DNA from: Streptomyces sp. NBC_00576
Lineage (GTDB): Bacteria; Actinomycetota; Actinomycetes; Streptomycetales; Streptomycetaceae
NCBI RefSeq assembly: GCF_036345175.1
Contig: NZ_CP107780.1
Location: forward strand, 9,486,001-9,550,000
Reading direction: 5' to 3'
Length of the DNA: 64,000 bases
Within the stretch, counting starts at the first letter, position 1, and each line of letters starts with the position of its first letter. Position numbers and translations under genes: made by a program. Below, in pieces: positions 34,502 through 43,117 of the stretch. The notes below the pieces were generated by a model. The model had not been told where the DNA came from. It worked only from the letters and a program-made list of their open reading frames with translations, and ran no database searches.

Positions 34502-34834
34502 ATGCACCACGCCCTGATCGTCGCCCGCATGGCACCCGACTCGGCACCGGCGATCGCCGACCTGTTCGCCGCCTCCGACAGTGGTGAACTCCCGCACCTG
34601 GTCGGTGTCACCCGCCGCAGCCTCTTCCAGTACGGCGACGTGTACCTGCACTTCATCGAGGCCGACCAGGACCCGGCGCCCGCCATCGCGAAGGTGGCCG
34701 GACACCCCGAGTTCCGGGGCATCAGCGACAAGCTGTCGGCGTACGTCTCCGCGTACGACCCGCAGACCTGGCGCAGCCCCAAGGACGCCATGGCGCGCTG
34801 CTTCTACCAGTGGGAGCGGAACGCCGGCTCCTGA
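34502..34834 (+). CDS. TcmI-family polyketide cyclase (WhiE ORFVII type)
   Basis: A 110-residue ferredoxin-like cyclase. It begins MHHALIVARMAPDSAPAIAD, the family signature, and has VTRRSLFQYGDVYLHF and the C-terminal CFYQWE. It catalyses a late ring closure. An AGGAAGGA ribosome site lies upstream. It is the last gene of the operon, which ends at a strong terminator. Confidence 0.92.
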   Translation: MHHALIVARMAPDSAPAIADLFAASDSGELPHLVGVTRRSLFQYGDVYLHFIEADQDPAPAIAKVAGHPEFRGISDKLSAYVSAYDPQTWRSPKDAMARCFYQWERNAGS

Positions 34835-34853
34835 GCACCAGCCCACGGAGAAG

Positions 34854-34900
34854 AACCCCGAGGCCGGTACCGCGACATTCGCGGTACCGGCCTCGGGGTT
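34854..34900. terminator. Perfect 22-base-pair bidirectional terminator
   Basis: The arms AACCCCGAGGCC...GCGA and their exact complement are separated by only three bases (CAT), giving a 22-pair stem with terminal TTT on the plus side. It separates the polyketide operon from the convergent O-methyltransferase, whose stop is 16 bases away. Confidence 0.9.
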
Positions 34901-34916
34901 TCGGCTGGGGCGGGGG

Positions 34917-35990
34917 TCAGCTGGGGACGGTGCACTCGAAGGCGTGCAGATACGCGTTGACCGGGCGGATCTCGCCGATGACCAGGCCCGCGGCCGTCAG
35001 CCGGTCGACCATGCTCTGCCGGGTGTGCTTCGCACCGCCGACATTGAGGAGCAGCAGCAGGTCCATGGCGGTCGTGAACTTCATCGACGGTGTGTCGTCC
35101 ACGAGGTTCTCGATCACGACGACCCGAGCACCGGGCCGCGCCGCCTTCCGGACGTTCGCCAGCGCCCTGCGGGTGCTGTCGTCGTCCCACTCCAGGATGT
35201 TCTTGATGATGTACACATCCGCCTGTACGGGGATGTCCTGCCGGCAGTCCCCGGCCACGATGCTCACCCGCGCGGCCAGTGAACCGCCGTCGCGCAGTCG
35301 CGGATCGGCGTTCTCCACCACCCCGGGCAGGTCGAGCAGCGTACCGTGCATCGTGGGGTGCTTCTCCAGCAGGCTGGCCACGACCTGCCCCTGGCCGCCG
35401 CCGATGTCGGCGACCGAGGACACCCCGCTCAGGTCCAGCAGGTTCGCGACGTCCCGCGCGGACTGCTCGCTGGACGTCGTCATGGCCCGGTTGAACACGT
35501 ACGCCGACTCGGGAGCCTCTTCGTTGAGATACGCGAAGAACTCCCTGTCGTACATGTCCTCGAAGACGTTCCGGCCGGAGCGCACCGCCTCGTCCAGCTG
35601 CGGCCAGACGTTCCACGTCCACGGCTCGGTGCACCACAGCGCGATGTACCGCAGGCTGTGTGGATCGTCCTCGCGCAGCAGCCGGGACATGTCCGTGTGG
35701 ACGAAGGTGCCGTCGGGGCGCTCCGCGAAGACGCCCTGGCAGGTCAGTGCGCGCAGCAGCCGCCTGAGGGTGTGGGGCTGGGTCTTCACCGCCGCCGCCA
35801 GGTCCTCCACGCTCTTGGGGGCGTCGTCCAGGGCATCCGCGACGCCCAGGCGGGCGGCGGCGCGTACGGCGGCGGCGCAGGCCGCCCCGAAAACGAGTTC
35901 CCTCAGCCGCATGGGCGCTGGAGGAGCAGGGGGAGAGGGGGGAGCGGAGGGAGAGGGGGAAGCCGGCGGAGCCGGATCAACGGTCGTCAT
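34917..35990 (-). CDS. SAM-dependent O-methyltransferase (COMT-like, polyketide tailoring)
   Basis: A 357-residue methyltransferase. A winged-helix dimerisation domain covers about residues 35-115 (LGVADALDDAPKSVEDLAA). The SAM-binding domain carries VADIGGGQGQVVASLL, LLDLPGVVENA and GDCRQDIP. IIKNILEWDDD marks the catalytic region where a His is usual in related enzymes; here it reads Asn-Ile-Leu-Glu-Trp. An unusual N-terminal stretch of about 22 residues is made of S, P and A. It lies next to the pigment cluster and probably methylates its product. ATG 35990 has GAGGCGAGG upstream. Confidence 0.9.
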   Translation of the reverse strand: MTTVDPAPPASPSPSAPPSPPAPPAPMRLRELVFGAACAAAVRAAARLGVADALDDAPKSVEDLAAAVKTQPHTLRRLLRALTCQGVFAERPDGTFVHTDMSRLLREDDPHSLRYIALWCTEPWTWNVWPQLDEAVRSGRNVFEDMYDREFFAYLNEEAPESAYVFNRAMTTSSEQSARDVANLLDLSGVSSVADIGGGQGQVVASLLEKHPTMHGTLLDLPGVVENADPRLRDGGSLAARVSIVAGDCRQDIPVQADVYIIKNILEWDDDSTRRALANVRKAARPGARVVVIENLVDDTPSMKFTTAMDLLLLLNVGGAKHTRQSMVDRLTAAGLVIGEIRPVNAYLHAFECTVPS

Positions 35991-36061
35991 GTGTTGCCTC
36001 GCCTCTGTCGTCGTGCCGTTCGGGGAAAGCGGGGGAGGGAGCGGGGGGAGGAGTCGTTCGG

Positions 36062-37141
36062 TCAGCACATTCCGGCGGGTTCGGAGACGCCGCACGTGTT
36101 GTTGCGGAAGGTGTTGTTCGTGCCGGTGTCCCGGTTGGCGAGATCGGCAGTGCTGTTGCGCAGTACCACGTTGTCTTGGATCTCGTTGCTCTCGTTGGGG
36201 GCACCCACGAAGCTCTTGAACAGCACGATGCCGCCCGACAGCGGGGAGGCGCCCACGTTGTCCACGACCCTGTTCTTCGTCACCAGCGTCTTCTCGCTGC
36301 CGGTGAGGACGATGCCCGAGCCCTGCAGGAAGGGCAGCCGGGGGGTCTTCGGACACAGCTTGTTGTTGGCGTGGATGTGGTTCCGGCGGACGGTCATCGC
36401 CCCGGCGCGCGGCTGGCCCTCGTCGCCGACGACGAACACTCCGGCGCAGTTCCCGGTCGCCTCGTTGTGTTCGACGGTCAGGTTCCGCAGCCGCCGCACC
36501 GTGATGCCGATGCGGTTGCCGAGCAGCCGGTTGTGACTGATCTCGGCGCCCTCGGAGTCCTGGGCCCCGTCCTCCCGGTCGACGGTGTTGGCGACGAAGA
36601 GCCCGGCGTCACCGTTGGCCTCGGCGGTGTTGCGGCTGAACACGCCGCGCACGGACCTCTCCTGGGCGATGCCCCACTGTCCGTTCTGCTCGGAGGTCAC
36701 CTGCTGGACCTTCAGCCGATCGGTCCACGAAGCCCACAGGCCGTTCTTGGTGAAGCCCCGGATGGTCAGCGAGCGCAGGGTGACGCGCTTGATGGGAAGG
36801 CTCTTGGTGCCGTTCACACAGATGCCGTTGCCCGCTGTGGCACAGGTGTTGTCGGCGGAGGCCGGGCCGGGGACGATGACGGAGGTCCCGGTCACCGAGC
36901 CCCGCAGGGTCAGGCCGGACACGGTGATGCGGACGCTCTCGCGGTAGGTGCCGGGGGAGAGGACAACGGTGTCCCCCGGCTGTGCGGCGTCCACCGCCTG
37001 CTGGATCGATTCGCCGGGCTGGACCCGGTGGATTCGGAGTACCTGGTGCGCCGTGCGGTGGTCCGTGGGGGCGGCGGCGCCGAGTCCCGAGGCCACGACA
37101 GCGGCGGTGCATACGAGGTGGGTGATCTGTCGTCTGTTCAT
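36062..37141 (-). CDS. Secreted right-handed parallel beta-helix protein
   Basis: A 359-residue protein with a signal peptide (about residues 1-25, after MNRRQITH). The N-terminal capping region QPGESIQQAVDAAQPGDTVVLSPGTYRE is typical of pectate-lyase-like beta-helix proteins. Repeated turns carry N-rich ladders (GFTKNGLWASW, EHNEATGNCAGVFVV, ENNTFRNN-like ends). Cysteines near residues 100, 108, 348 and 359 may form disulphides. It is probably a polysaccharide-binding or -cleaving extracellular protein. It follows the sortase gene in the same direction. Confidence 0.85.
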   Translation of the reverse strand: MNRRQITHLVCTAAVVASGLGAAAPTDHRTAHQVLRIHRVQPGESIQQAVDAAQPGDTVVLSPGTYRESVRITVSGLTLRGSVTGTSVIVPGPASADNTCATAGNGICVNGTKSLPIKRVTLRSLTIRGFTKNGLWASWTDRLKVQQVTSEQNGQWGIAQERSVRGVFSRNTAEANGDAGLFVANTVDREDGAQDSEGAEISHNRLLGNRIGITVRRLRNLTVEHNEATGNCAGVFVVGDEGQPRAGAMTVRRNHIHANNKLCPKTPRLPFLQGSGIVLTGSEKTLVTKNRVVDNVGASPLSGGIVLFKSFVGAPNESNEIQDNVVLRNSTADLANRDTGTNNTFRNNTCGVSEPAGMC

Positions 37142-37217
37142 ATGCCGAAGCTAGGAGCGGGTGTTCCGGCTCGCCACCGCTGATCACCCAGGTGGGCTCC
37201 CGGCGGATCCCGACGGG

Positions 37218-37883
37218 TCAGACGAGGTGGGCGAAGACCACCAGGTTGTCGGTGTAGTCCTTCACCGCGTGGTCGTAGGCACCGGCACAGGTGATCAGCC
37301 GGACCTGGGCCTGCGGGGTGTCGGCGTAGACACGCCGGTCGGGGAAGTCGTCCTTCGCGAACGTCTCGACGCTGTCGACCACGAAGACGGCTGTCCGTCC
37401 GTCGGACCGGTTGACGGAGAAGCGGTTCCCCTTCTCCAGTGCGCTGAGCCCCGCGAAGACGGCGGGGGCGGTCGCCGTGTCGACGTGCCCGGCGATGATC
37501 GCGGTCCCCGCCTCTCCCGGGGACACGCCGTTCGCCTGCCAGCCGACCATGTTCACGTCGTCGGCGGGCGGGGGTTCGAGCTGGCCCGAGTCGCCGATGG
37601 CCAGGCCGACGAAGGGGGCGTCCACGCCGATGGCCGGGATACGCAGCCGCGTCGGCCGTGCCCGCGGCAGATGCTTTCCGGCCTGCGGCGCGGCCGACGA
37701 GAACGGGGCGTGCGCGGTGGCGGCTCGTGGCGCGCGGGCGTCGTCCGACGACTCGTCGTTTCCGGAGAGGAAGATGACCGCCGGGATCAGGAGAACGACG
37801 GACCACGCGATCAGACGTACGAAAAAGCGCCGCCTGGGCGGCACCGATGGGGACTCAACAGGGGAAGGCAACCGGGTTGCCAT
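37218..37883 (-). CDS. Class F sortase
   Basis: A 221-residue membrane-anchored transpeptidase. A single N-terminal transmembrane segment (FFVRLIAWSVVLLIPAVIFL) is followed by the sortase barrel with the catalytic histidine in IIAGHVDTA and the cysteine in LITCAGAYDH. RLRIPAIGVDAPFVGL is the usual class F start. ATG 37883 is preferred over longer frames. Class F enzymes of actinobacteria cut LPXTG-like signals, but no LPXTG protein is nearby. The upstream gene in the same direction is a secreted repeat protein with a GGMHTGGGAL motif. Confidence 0.9.
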   Translation of the reverse strand: MATRLPSPVESPSVPPRRRFFVRLIAWSVVLLIPAVIFLSGNDESSDDARAPRAATAHAPFSSAAPQAGKHLPRARPTRLRIPAIGVDAPFVGLAIGDSGQLEPPPADDVNMVGWQANGVSPGEAGTAIIAGHVDTATAPAVFAGLSALEKGNRFSVNRSDGRTAVFVVDSVETFAKDDFPDRRVYADTPQAQVRLITCAGAYDHAVKDYTDNLVVFAHLV

Positions 37884-38013
37884 CGGGAACCACCTCACTG
37901 GAACACGGGCACAGTACGTAGGTACGAAGGGGGGACCGAACCGGCCGGGCCGCCGCAGTGTGCACAGGCGGATGTGCACACGCGACGGCCTCGGCTGCTA
38001 TGACAGGCATCGG

Positions 38014-38508
38014 TCAGGACACTCCGTCGGCCGCGTTCCTGCGACGCATCGCGAACGCACCCGCGCCGACGACCGCCAGGGCCGCCAGCCCGCCGGCCGT
38101 GACACCCGGGGCCGCGAGCGCGCCGCCACCGGTGTGCATGCCACCGCTGGGCTTCTCGTGCTTGGAGCCCCAGTTGCCCTTGCCACCCTCCTCCTTCTCC
38201 TCCTTGTCGCTGGAGTGCCAGGAGCCCTTGCTCCCTTCCTCCTTGTCGGCCTCCCAGTCGCCCTTCTCGCTCTCGTCCGTGCTGTCGTCCTTGCTCCAGT
38301 CGCCCTCGTTCACCGCGGTGAGCGCACCGCCACCCGTGTGCATTCCACCGTTCGGCTTGTCGTGCTTGCTGTCCTTGTCGTGCTCCTTGCTGTAGGAAGA
38401 GTCACCGTTGTCCCAGTCGCCGCCGTCGGCGGCGAGGGCGCCGGGTGCGGCGATCGCGAGAGCGGCCGTGGCCGTCGCGGTAGCGAGGAGCAGGCGGGCA
38501 GAGCGCAT
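38014..38508 (-). CDS. Secreted repeat protein with C-terminal membrane anchor, possible sortase partner
   Basis: A 164-residue protein with a signal peptide (residues 1-27, cleaved after ALA). A very hydrophilic Lys/Glu/Asp/Ser/Trp-rich middle follows, then a hydrophobic segment (about 134-153) and a basic tail (MRRRN). The motif KP(N/S)GGMHTGGGAL occurs twice, at residues 51-63 and 119-131, the second directly before the membrane segment. The layout signal peptide, linker, motif, hydrophobic helix, basic tail is that of a cell-wall sorting substrate, but LPXTG is absent. It lies upstream of the sortase gene in the same direction. Confidence 0.8.
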   Translation of the reverse strand: MRSARLLLATATATAALAIAAPGALAADGGDWDNGDSSYSKEHDKDSKHDKPNGGMHTGGGALTAVNEGDWSKDDSTDESEKGDWEADKEEGSKGSWHSSDKEEKEEGGKGNWGSKHEKPSGGMHTGGGALAAPGVTAGGLAALAVVGAGAFAMRRRNAADGVS

Positions 38509-38894
38509 GGTCGAAGTCCTTCCGCCGTGGCCGGGGCGCTGACGCGATGTCAGCTGAGGAGACCCGACCTCGACGTGATCCACCGTCAGTCAGGCCGGCC
38601 GGGCGCACCACTCGAGCCGCCCACCCCACTGACCCGTACGGCGGCACCGGACCCAACGGCCGACCATCCTCCGGACCGACCAGCAGAGTCCTGACCAGGC
38701 ATTTGACCGGCTGACCTGCAGTCACTTCCCGTCCCGCGCGCCGCCGTACGCACAACCCGATCGGCGGCGACACGGCTGCACGCATCGCCGGCCCGTTCAG
38801 TCGGCTGGGAGCGGGGCCTGATCCTCAGTCAGCTGATGGACAGCTCGGACGGAAGGGAGAGATGTACGCAGCCACCGCGCCCCCCACGCACCCC
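38509..38894. other. Intergenic stretch without a recognised gene
   Basis: About 390 bases between the secreted repeat protein start and the end of the ABC permease. No ORF resembles a known protein and no strong hairpin was found. The promoter for the sortase locus should lie in the part next to 38508. Confidence 0.5.
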
Positions 38895-41462
38895 TCACTC
38901 GTGCGCGATCGCCGCCAGCACGTTCATCCGGGACGCGCGCAACGCCGGCAGCAGCGCCGCGACGATGCCGACGAGCGCCGAGCCCACCACCACCAGGACG
39001 ATCGTGCCCCAGGGAATCGCCAGCGCCTCCATGCCCTGCAGTGCCAGCACCCGCTGGATGCACACGCCCCACACCAGCCCGAGCCCGAGCCCGAGCACCG
39101 CACCGAACACGGCGATCACCACCGACTCCAGCCGGATCATCCGGCGCAGCTGCCGCCGGGACAGTCCGATGGCCCGCAGCAGCCCGATCTCGCGGGTGCG
39201 CTCCACGACCGACAGGGCGAGGGTGTTGACCACGCCGAGCACCGCGATGACGATCGCGAGCCCCAACAGCGCGTACACGAGGTAGAGCAGTACCGCGATC
39301 TGGTTGCGGATCAGTTCCTTGTAGTCGGCCTGGTCACGCACCTTGACCTGTGGATACGGGTCGAGGGTCCGTTCCAGAGCGGGACGCAGCCGGTCCACGC
39401 TCGTGCCGTCCGCAGCGTTGACGTACAGCGCGGACTCCTGGCCGCCGGGCACGTACTTCTCGGCGACCGCGATCCCGAAGTAGATCCCGCCCTGTGTCCC
39501 GAACCCCTCGGCGCTGTCCTGGTCGGTGAGGGCGGCGACCGTCAGCTCAGTCCGGCCGCCGTCCGGGAACTCCACCGGCAGCACAGTGCCGACGCGCACG
39601 TCATGGTCCTTGGCGTAGTCGGCGGACATCCCCAGCCGGCCGTCCGCGAGCGCGGCGGCCGTGTCTCCCTGCGCGTAGGCGACATGGGCGACGTCGTCGA
39701 GCCGTGCGTCGTACCCGGCGGCCGTCGTTTCGAGACGCTTGCCGTCCGGGAACCGCACCGCGACCGGCACGAACCGCTGCCGTACGACGAGACCGACACC
39801 GTCCGTGGCCCGCACCTTGTCGGTGACCTCCTGCGGGAACGGCACGAAGTTGTCGTGCTGTACGACGAAGTCGGCACCGAGCGTCTTGTCGATCTGCTGG
39901 TCGAAGGACTTGGTCATCGAGGCGCTGGCCACGGACATCCCGCCGACCAGGGCGAGGCCCACCATCAGCGCGGCGGCCGTGGCCCCCGTACGGCGGGGAT
40001 TGCGCAGGGCGTTGCGCTGGCTCATCCGGCCGACCGAGCCGTAGATCGCCGGGAACGCGCCGCCGAGGACCCGGATGACCGGCCGGACCAGCAGCGGGCC
40101 CGCGATGACCGTGGCGACGAGGGTGAGGACGACACCGAGGCCCAGCAGGGACGCGGAGGTCGACGTCTCGTCGGCCGTGGCGCAGCCCACGAGCGCGGCG
40201 GCCCCGAGCGCCCCGACGATCGCGCCGACGACTGCACGTACCCGCAACGGCCGCCCCACGCCCGCGATTTCGGCGTCCGAGAGCGCGGCCATGGGGGAGA
40301 CCACCGCTGCCCGCCGGGCCGGCAGATAGGCAGCCACGAAGGTGACCCCGAGCCCGACTGCGTACGACGACACGGGAGTTGCCCAACCCACCACCATGTC
40401 GGCCGACCTGAGGTTCATGCCGAACGCGCTCATCAGCTGGATCAGCCCGGCCGCGAGGCCGATACCGGCGGCGAGGCCGAGCGTCGAGCCGACCAGGCCG
40501 AGCAGCACCGCCTCCGTCAGCACGGACCGGCGCACCTGTCGTCGGTCGGCGCCGAGTGCCCTCAACAGGCCCAGTTCGCGGGTGCGTTGAGCGATCAGCA
40601 TCGAGAAGGTGTTGACGATCAGGAAGACCCCGACGAGCACCGCGATCCCGGCGAAGCCCAGCATCACGTACTTGATCACGTCGAGGAATCCGCCGAGTTG
40701 GTCCGCGGCCGACTCCGCCTGCTCGGCGGCCGTCTCCAACTCGTAGTCGGTGGTGCCGATCTGTTTCGCGATACGGCTCTTCAGCTCGGTGTCGCTCACC
40801 CCGCTCGCGGCGGTCACCGAGATGCTCGTGGCCCGGTTCGGTGCACCGAGCAGTCGGGTCTGCGCCGTCTTCGTGTCCAGGAACAGCAGCGCCGCGCCCG
40901 GGTTGGTGGTGGTGAAGGTGGCGATACCGACGATCCTGACATTGAACGACCCCGGCTGCGCGTGGACGGTGAGCGTGTCGCCGATGCTCACGTCCTTGCT
41001 GTCGGCGGTGTCCGCGTCCAGCAGTGCCTCGCCGTCGTCCTGAGGGACGTGGCCGGAGGTGAGTTCGACGGGGCTGCGGTCGGTGAGGTACCAGTCGGTG
41101 GCGATGGTGGGGGCGCCCGAGGTCGGGGACACCGACTTGTTGCGGTCGTCGACGACGGTGATGTTCTCGACGGACGCGTCCGCGTGGGCGTCCGCGACGC
41201 CCTCGACACCGGCCACTCGCTGGGCCAGGGAGGCGGGCAGGGTCAGGGCCTCGCCGGACGGCACCTGCGACGTGAAGTCCTCCCGCGGGCTCACCGTGAC
41301 GTCGGCGGACGTGGAGGCGAAGAGCCGGTCGAAGGTGCGGGTGACCGTGTCGGAGAAGATCAGGCTGCCCGCGACGAACGCCACGGACAGAACGACGGCC
41401 AGCGCGGAGAGCAGCAGCCGGCCCTTGTGCGCGAGGAAACTCCTGAGCGTTGCCTTCAGCAC
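38895..41462 (-). CDS. ABC exporter permease with two FtsX domains (MacB-like)
   Basis: An 855-residue membrane protein. The N-terminal transmembrane helix (LLLSALAVVLSVAFVAGSLIF) is followed by a large extracytoplasmic domain (about 45-250). Two FtsX units follow (about 260-400 and 730-850), with the usual internal repeats (RTRELGLLRALGADRRQVRR and RTREIGLLRAIGLSRRQLRR). It lies five bases after the ATPase gene and forms a MacB/Lol-like exporter, probably for a peptide, lipid or antibiotic. The substrate is not evident. Confidence 0.93.
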   Translation of the reverse strand: MLKATLRSFLAHKGRLLLSALAVVLSVAFVAGSLIFSDTVTRTFDRLFASTSADVTVSPREDFTSQVPSGEALTLPASLAQRVAGVEGVADAHADASVENITVVDDRNKSVSPTSGAPTIATDWYLTDRSPVELTSGHVPQDDGEALLDADTADSKDVSIGDTLTVHAQPGSFNVRIVGIATFTTTNPGAALLFLDTKTAQTRLLGAPNRATSISVTAASGVSDTELKSRIAKQIGTTDYELETAAEQAESAADQLGGFLDVIKYVMLGFAGIAVLVGVFLIVNTFSMLIAQRTRELGLLRALGADRRQVRRSVLTEAVLLGLVGSTLGLAAGIGLAAGLIQLMSAFGMNLRSADMVVGWATPVSSYAVGLGVTFVAAYLPARRAAVVSPMAALSDAEIAGVGRPLRVRAVVGAIVGALGAAALVGCATADETSTSASLLGLGVVLTLVATVIAGPLLVRPVIRVLGGAFPAIYGSVGRMSQRNALRNPRRTGATAAALMVGLALVGGMSVASASMTKSFDQQIDKTLGADFVVQHDNFVPFPQEVTDKVRATDGVGLVVRQRFVPVAVRFPDGKRLETTAAGYDARLDDVAHVAYAQGDTAAALADGRLGMSADYAKDHDVRVGTVLPVEFPDGGRTELTVAALTDQDSAEGFGTQGGIYFGIAVAEKYVPGGQESALYVNAADGTSVDRLRPALERTLDPYPQVKVRDQADYKELIRNQIAVLLYLVYALLGLAIVIAVLGVVNTLALSVVERTREIGLLRAIGLSRRQLRRMIRLESVVIAVFGAVLGLGLGLVWGVCIQRVLALQGMEALAIPWGTIVLVVVGSALVGIVAALLPALRASRMNVLAAIAHE

Positions 41463-41467
41463 GGGTG

Positions 41468-42316
41468 TCAGTCCTCGTCGGTGGGCTTGGTGAGGGAAGG
41501 GGCGTCGGGGCTACCTGGGGCGTCGGGCGCGGGGGTCTGGGTCTGTCCGCCGGAGAAGAGGCGCATGCGTTCCAGGACAGCCTCCGCCGTGGGCTGTGCC
41601 ATCTCGTCCACGATCCGGCCGTCGGCGAGGAAGAGCACCAGGTCGGAGTGGGCGGCGGCGCTCGGGTCGTGGGTCACCATGACGACCGTCTGGCCGAGGT
41701 CGTCGACGGCCTCGCGCAGAAAGCCGAGGACCTCAAGACCGGCGCGTGAGTCGAGGTTGCCGGTCGGCTCGTCCGCGAAGATCAGCTCGGGGCGTGAGGC
41801 GAGCGCCCGGGCACAGGCCACGCGCTGCTGCTGGCCACCGGACAACTGGGCCGGGCGGTGCTTCAGCCGGTCCCGCAGCCCCAGTGTGTCGATGACCTGG
41901 TCCAGCCACTTCTGGTCGGGCTTCTGGCCCGCGATGTCCATCGGCAGGGTGATGTTCTCGACGGCGTTCAGGGTCGGGATCAGATTGAACGACTGGAACA
42001 TGAACCCGATCCGGTCCCGCCGCAGCCGGGTCAGATCGCGTTCCTTCAGCCCCGTGATCTCCGTGTCGCCGAGCCACACCTGCCCCGCCGACACGGTGTC
42101 GAGCCCCGCCAGACAGTGCATCAACGTGGACTTCCCCGAGCCGGAGGGCCCCATGACCGCGGTGAAGCGCCCGCGCGCGATGTCCACGTCGACCGAGTCG
42201 AGGGCGAGCACGGTCGTCTCGCCCGAGCCGTACGCCTTGGTCAGCGCGCGGGCGCGGGCCGCGGTCCCGTCCGCCTCCGCGTGCCCGGGTGCGTGCTCCG
42301 CAGCAGGTGTGGACAA
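41468..42316 (-). CDS. ABC exporter ATP-binding protein (MacB/LolD-like)
   Basis: A 282-residue ABC ATPase with Walker A GPSGSGKST, signature LSGGQQQRVA, Walker B LIFADEPTGNLDS and H-loop VMVTHDP. TTG 42316 is chosen as start because it follows AAGGAGG with five spacing bases; the longer frame to 42415 has no ribosome site. A Pro- and Thr-rich tail follows the core. It is cotranscribed with the FtsX permease. Confidence 0.93.
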   Translation of the reverse strand: MSTPAAEHAPGHAEADGTAARARALTKAYGSGETTVLALDSVDVDIARGRFTAVMGPSGSGKSTLMHCLAGLDTVSAGQVWLGDTEITGLKERDLTRLRRDRIGFMFQSFNLIPTLNAVENITLPMDIAGQKPDQKWLDQVIDTLGLRDRLKHRPAQLSGGQQQRVACARALASRPELIFADEPTGNLDSRAGLEVLGFLREAVDDLGQTVVMVTHDPSAAAHSDLVLFLADGRIVDEMAQPTAEAVLERMRLFSGGQTQTPAPDAPGSPDAPSLTKPTDED

Positions 42317-42485
42317 GGCTGCCTCCTTCGGTGGCTTGCTGGTCGTGGCCGTCCCGATGTCGCAGCGACGTCCCTCGTTCCTTGTCCCGGCCGAGCGTAG
42401 TGTGACGAGGCACACACCCGGTATCCCTTTTCACTCCTGGGTGGCCCCCTTGCCGGTGCTAGCACATACGCGCTAGCGTCTAGGT

Positions 42486-42737
42486 ATGGCGAAGACTCAG
42501 CTGAACGTCCGGGTGGACGAGGGCACCGCCCAGGCGGCGCGCGAAAAGGCCCTTGCCCGTGGAATGAGCGTCAATCGCTACATAGAAGAGCTGGTCAAAC
42601 ACGACACCGGCGAGGCGGGCCACACCTTCGTGGAGGCTGCTGCCGACTTCATGAAGCAGTACGAGTCCGTTTTCGCCGAAGAGTTCGGCACGGACCGTGA
42701 AGGCAAGCGCGAAGGTCGTCACCGACCCCTTGGATAA
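42486..42737 (+). CDS. Ribbon-helix-helix antitoxin
   Basis: An 83-residue protein that begins AKTQLNVRVDEGTAQAAREKALARG, a typical ribbon-helix-helix DNA-binding unit (beta strand QLNVRV, then two helices), with an acidic toxin-binding tail. The toxin gene begins inside its last 41 bases, so the two are coupled. It probably represses its own promoter just upstream. Confidence 0.83.
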   Translation: MAKTQLNVRVDEGTAQAAREKALARGMSVNRYIEELVKHDTGEAGHTFVEAAADFMKQYESVFAEEFGTDREGKREGRHRPLG

Positions 42738-43113
42738 CTTCGGCAACCTCAGGATCGACCTCGCCTGGCTCCTCATGATCGCCGAACGGAAGACGCCCGG
42801 AGACCCCCAGGTCTCCGACTGGGGCGCCCTGGTCGCCGCTGTCGCCCGCCACGAGGCCGAGATATTCGACATCCCCGTCTATGACAACCCGCACGCCCGG
42901 GCCGCAGCCCTGCTCCAACTCCTGCTGCACGTACCGGCGTTGGAGCGCTCCAACGCGCTGTTCGCCTCCGCGGTCGCCTACGCCTACCTGATCGCCAGCG
43001 GGGTCAAGGTCGTCACTTCGCCCGAACAGGTGCGCGACCTGGCCCGCCTGGTGAAGACCGGCAACGCCTCGGTGCACGACATCGCGCACGAACTCCGCCA
43101 GTGGAGCCTATGA
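42697..43113 (+). CDS. Fic/Doc-like toxin with degenerate Fic motif
   Basis: A 138-residue Fic-fold candidate encoded directly after the antitoxin, with GTG 42697 inside that gene. The segment HVPALERSNALFASAVAYAYLIASG sits where Fic/Doc proteins have HxFx(D/G)xN(G/K)R. The histidine and an asparagine are kept, but the Phe, Gly and final Arg/Lys are changed. Doc phosphorylates EF-Tu and Fic AMPylates targets; which chemistry remains here, if any, cannot be told. Confidence 0.75.
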   Translation: MKASAKVVTDPLDNFGNLRIDLAWLLMIAERKTPGDPQVSDWGALVAAVARHEAEIFDIPVYDNPHARAAALLQLLLHVPALERSNALFASAVAYAYLIASGVKVVTSPEQVRDLARLVKTGNASVHDIAHELRQWSL

Positions 43114-43117
43114 GGCG

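Noticed and set aside
37218..38508. LPXTG sorting signal in the protein upstream of the sortase
   Set aside because: No LPXTG, LAXTG or NPQTN-like pentapeptide is present; only the repeated GGMHTGGGAL motif stands before the hydrophobic helix.
38862..42476. 1204-codon plus-strand frame
   Set aside because: Antisense to the ABC permease and ATPase; composition typical of GC-rich shadows.
42649..43089. Minus-strand frame opposite the toxin-antitoxin pair
   Set aside because: The plus-strand frames encode a recognisable ribbon-helix-helix and Fic-like pair with coupled starts.
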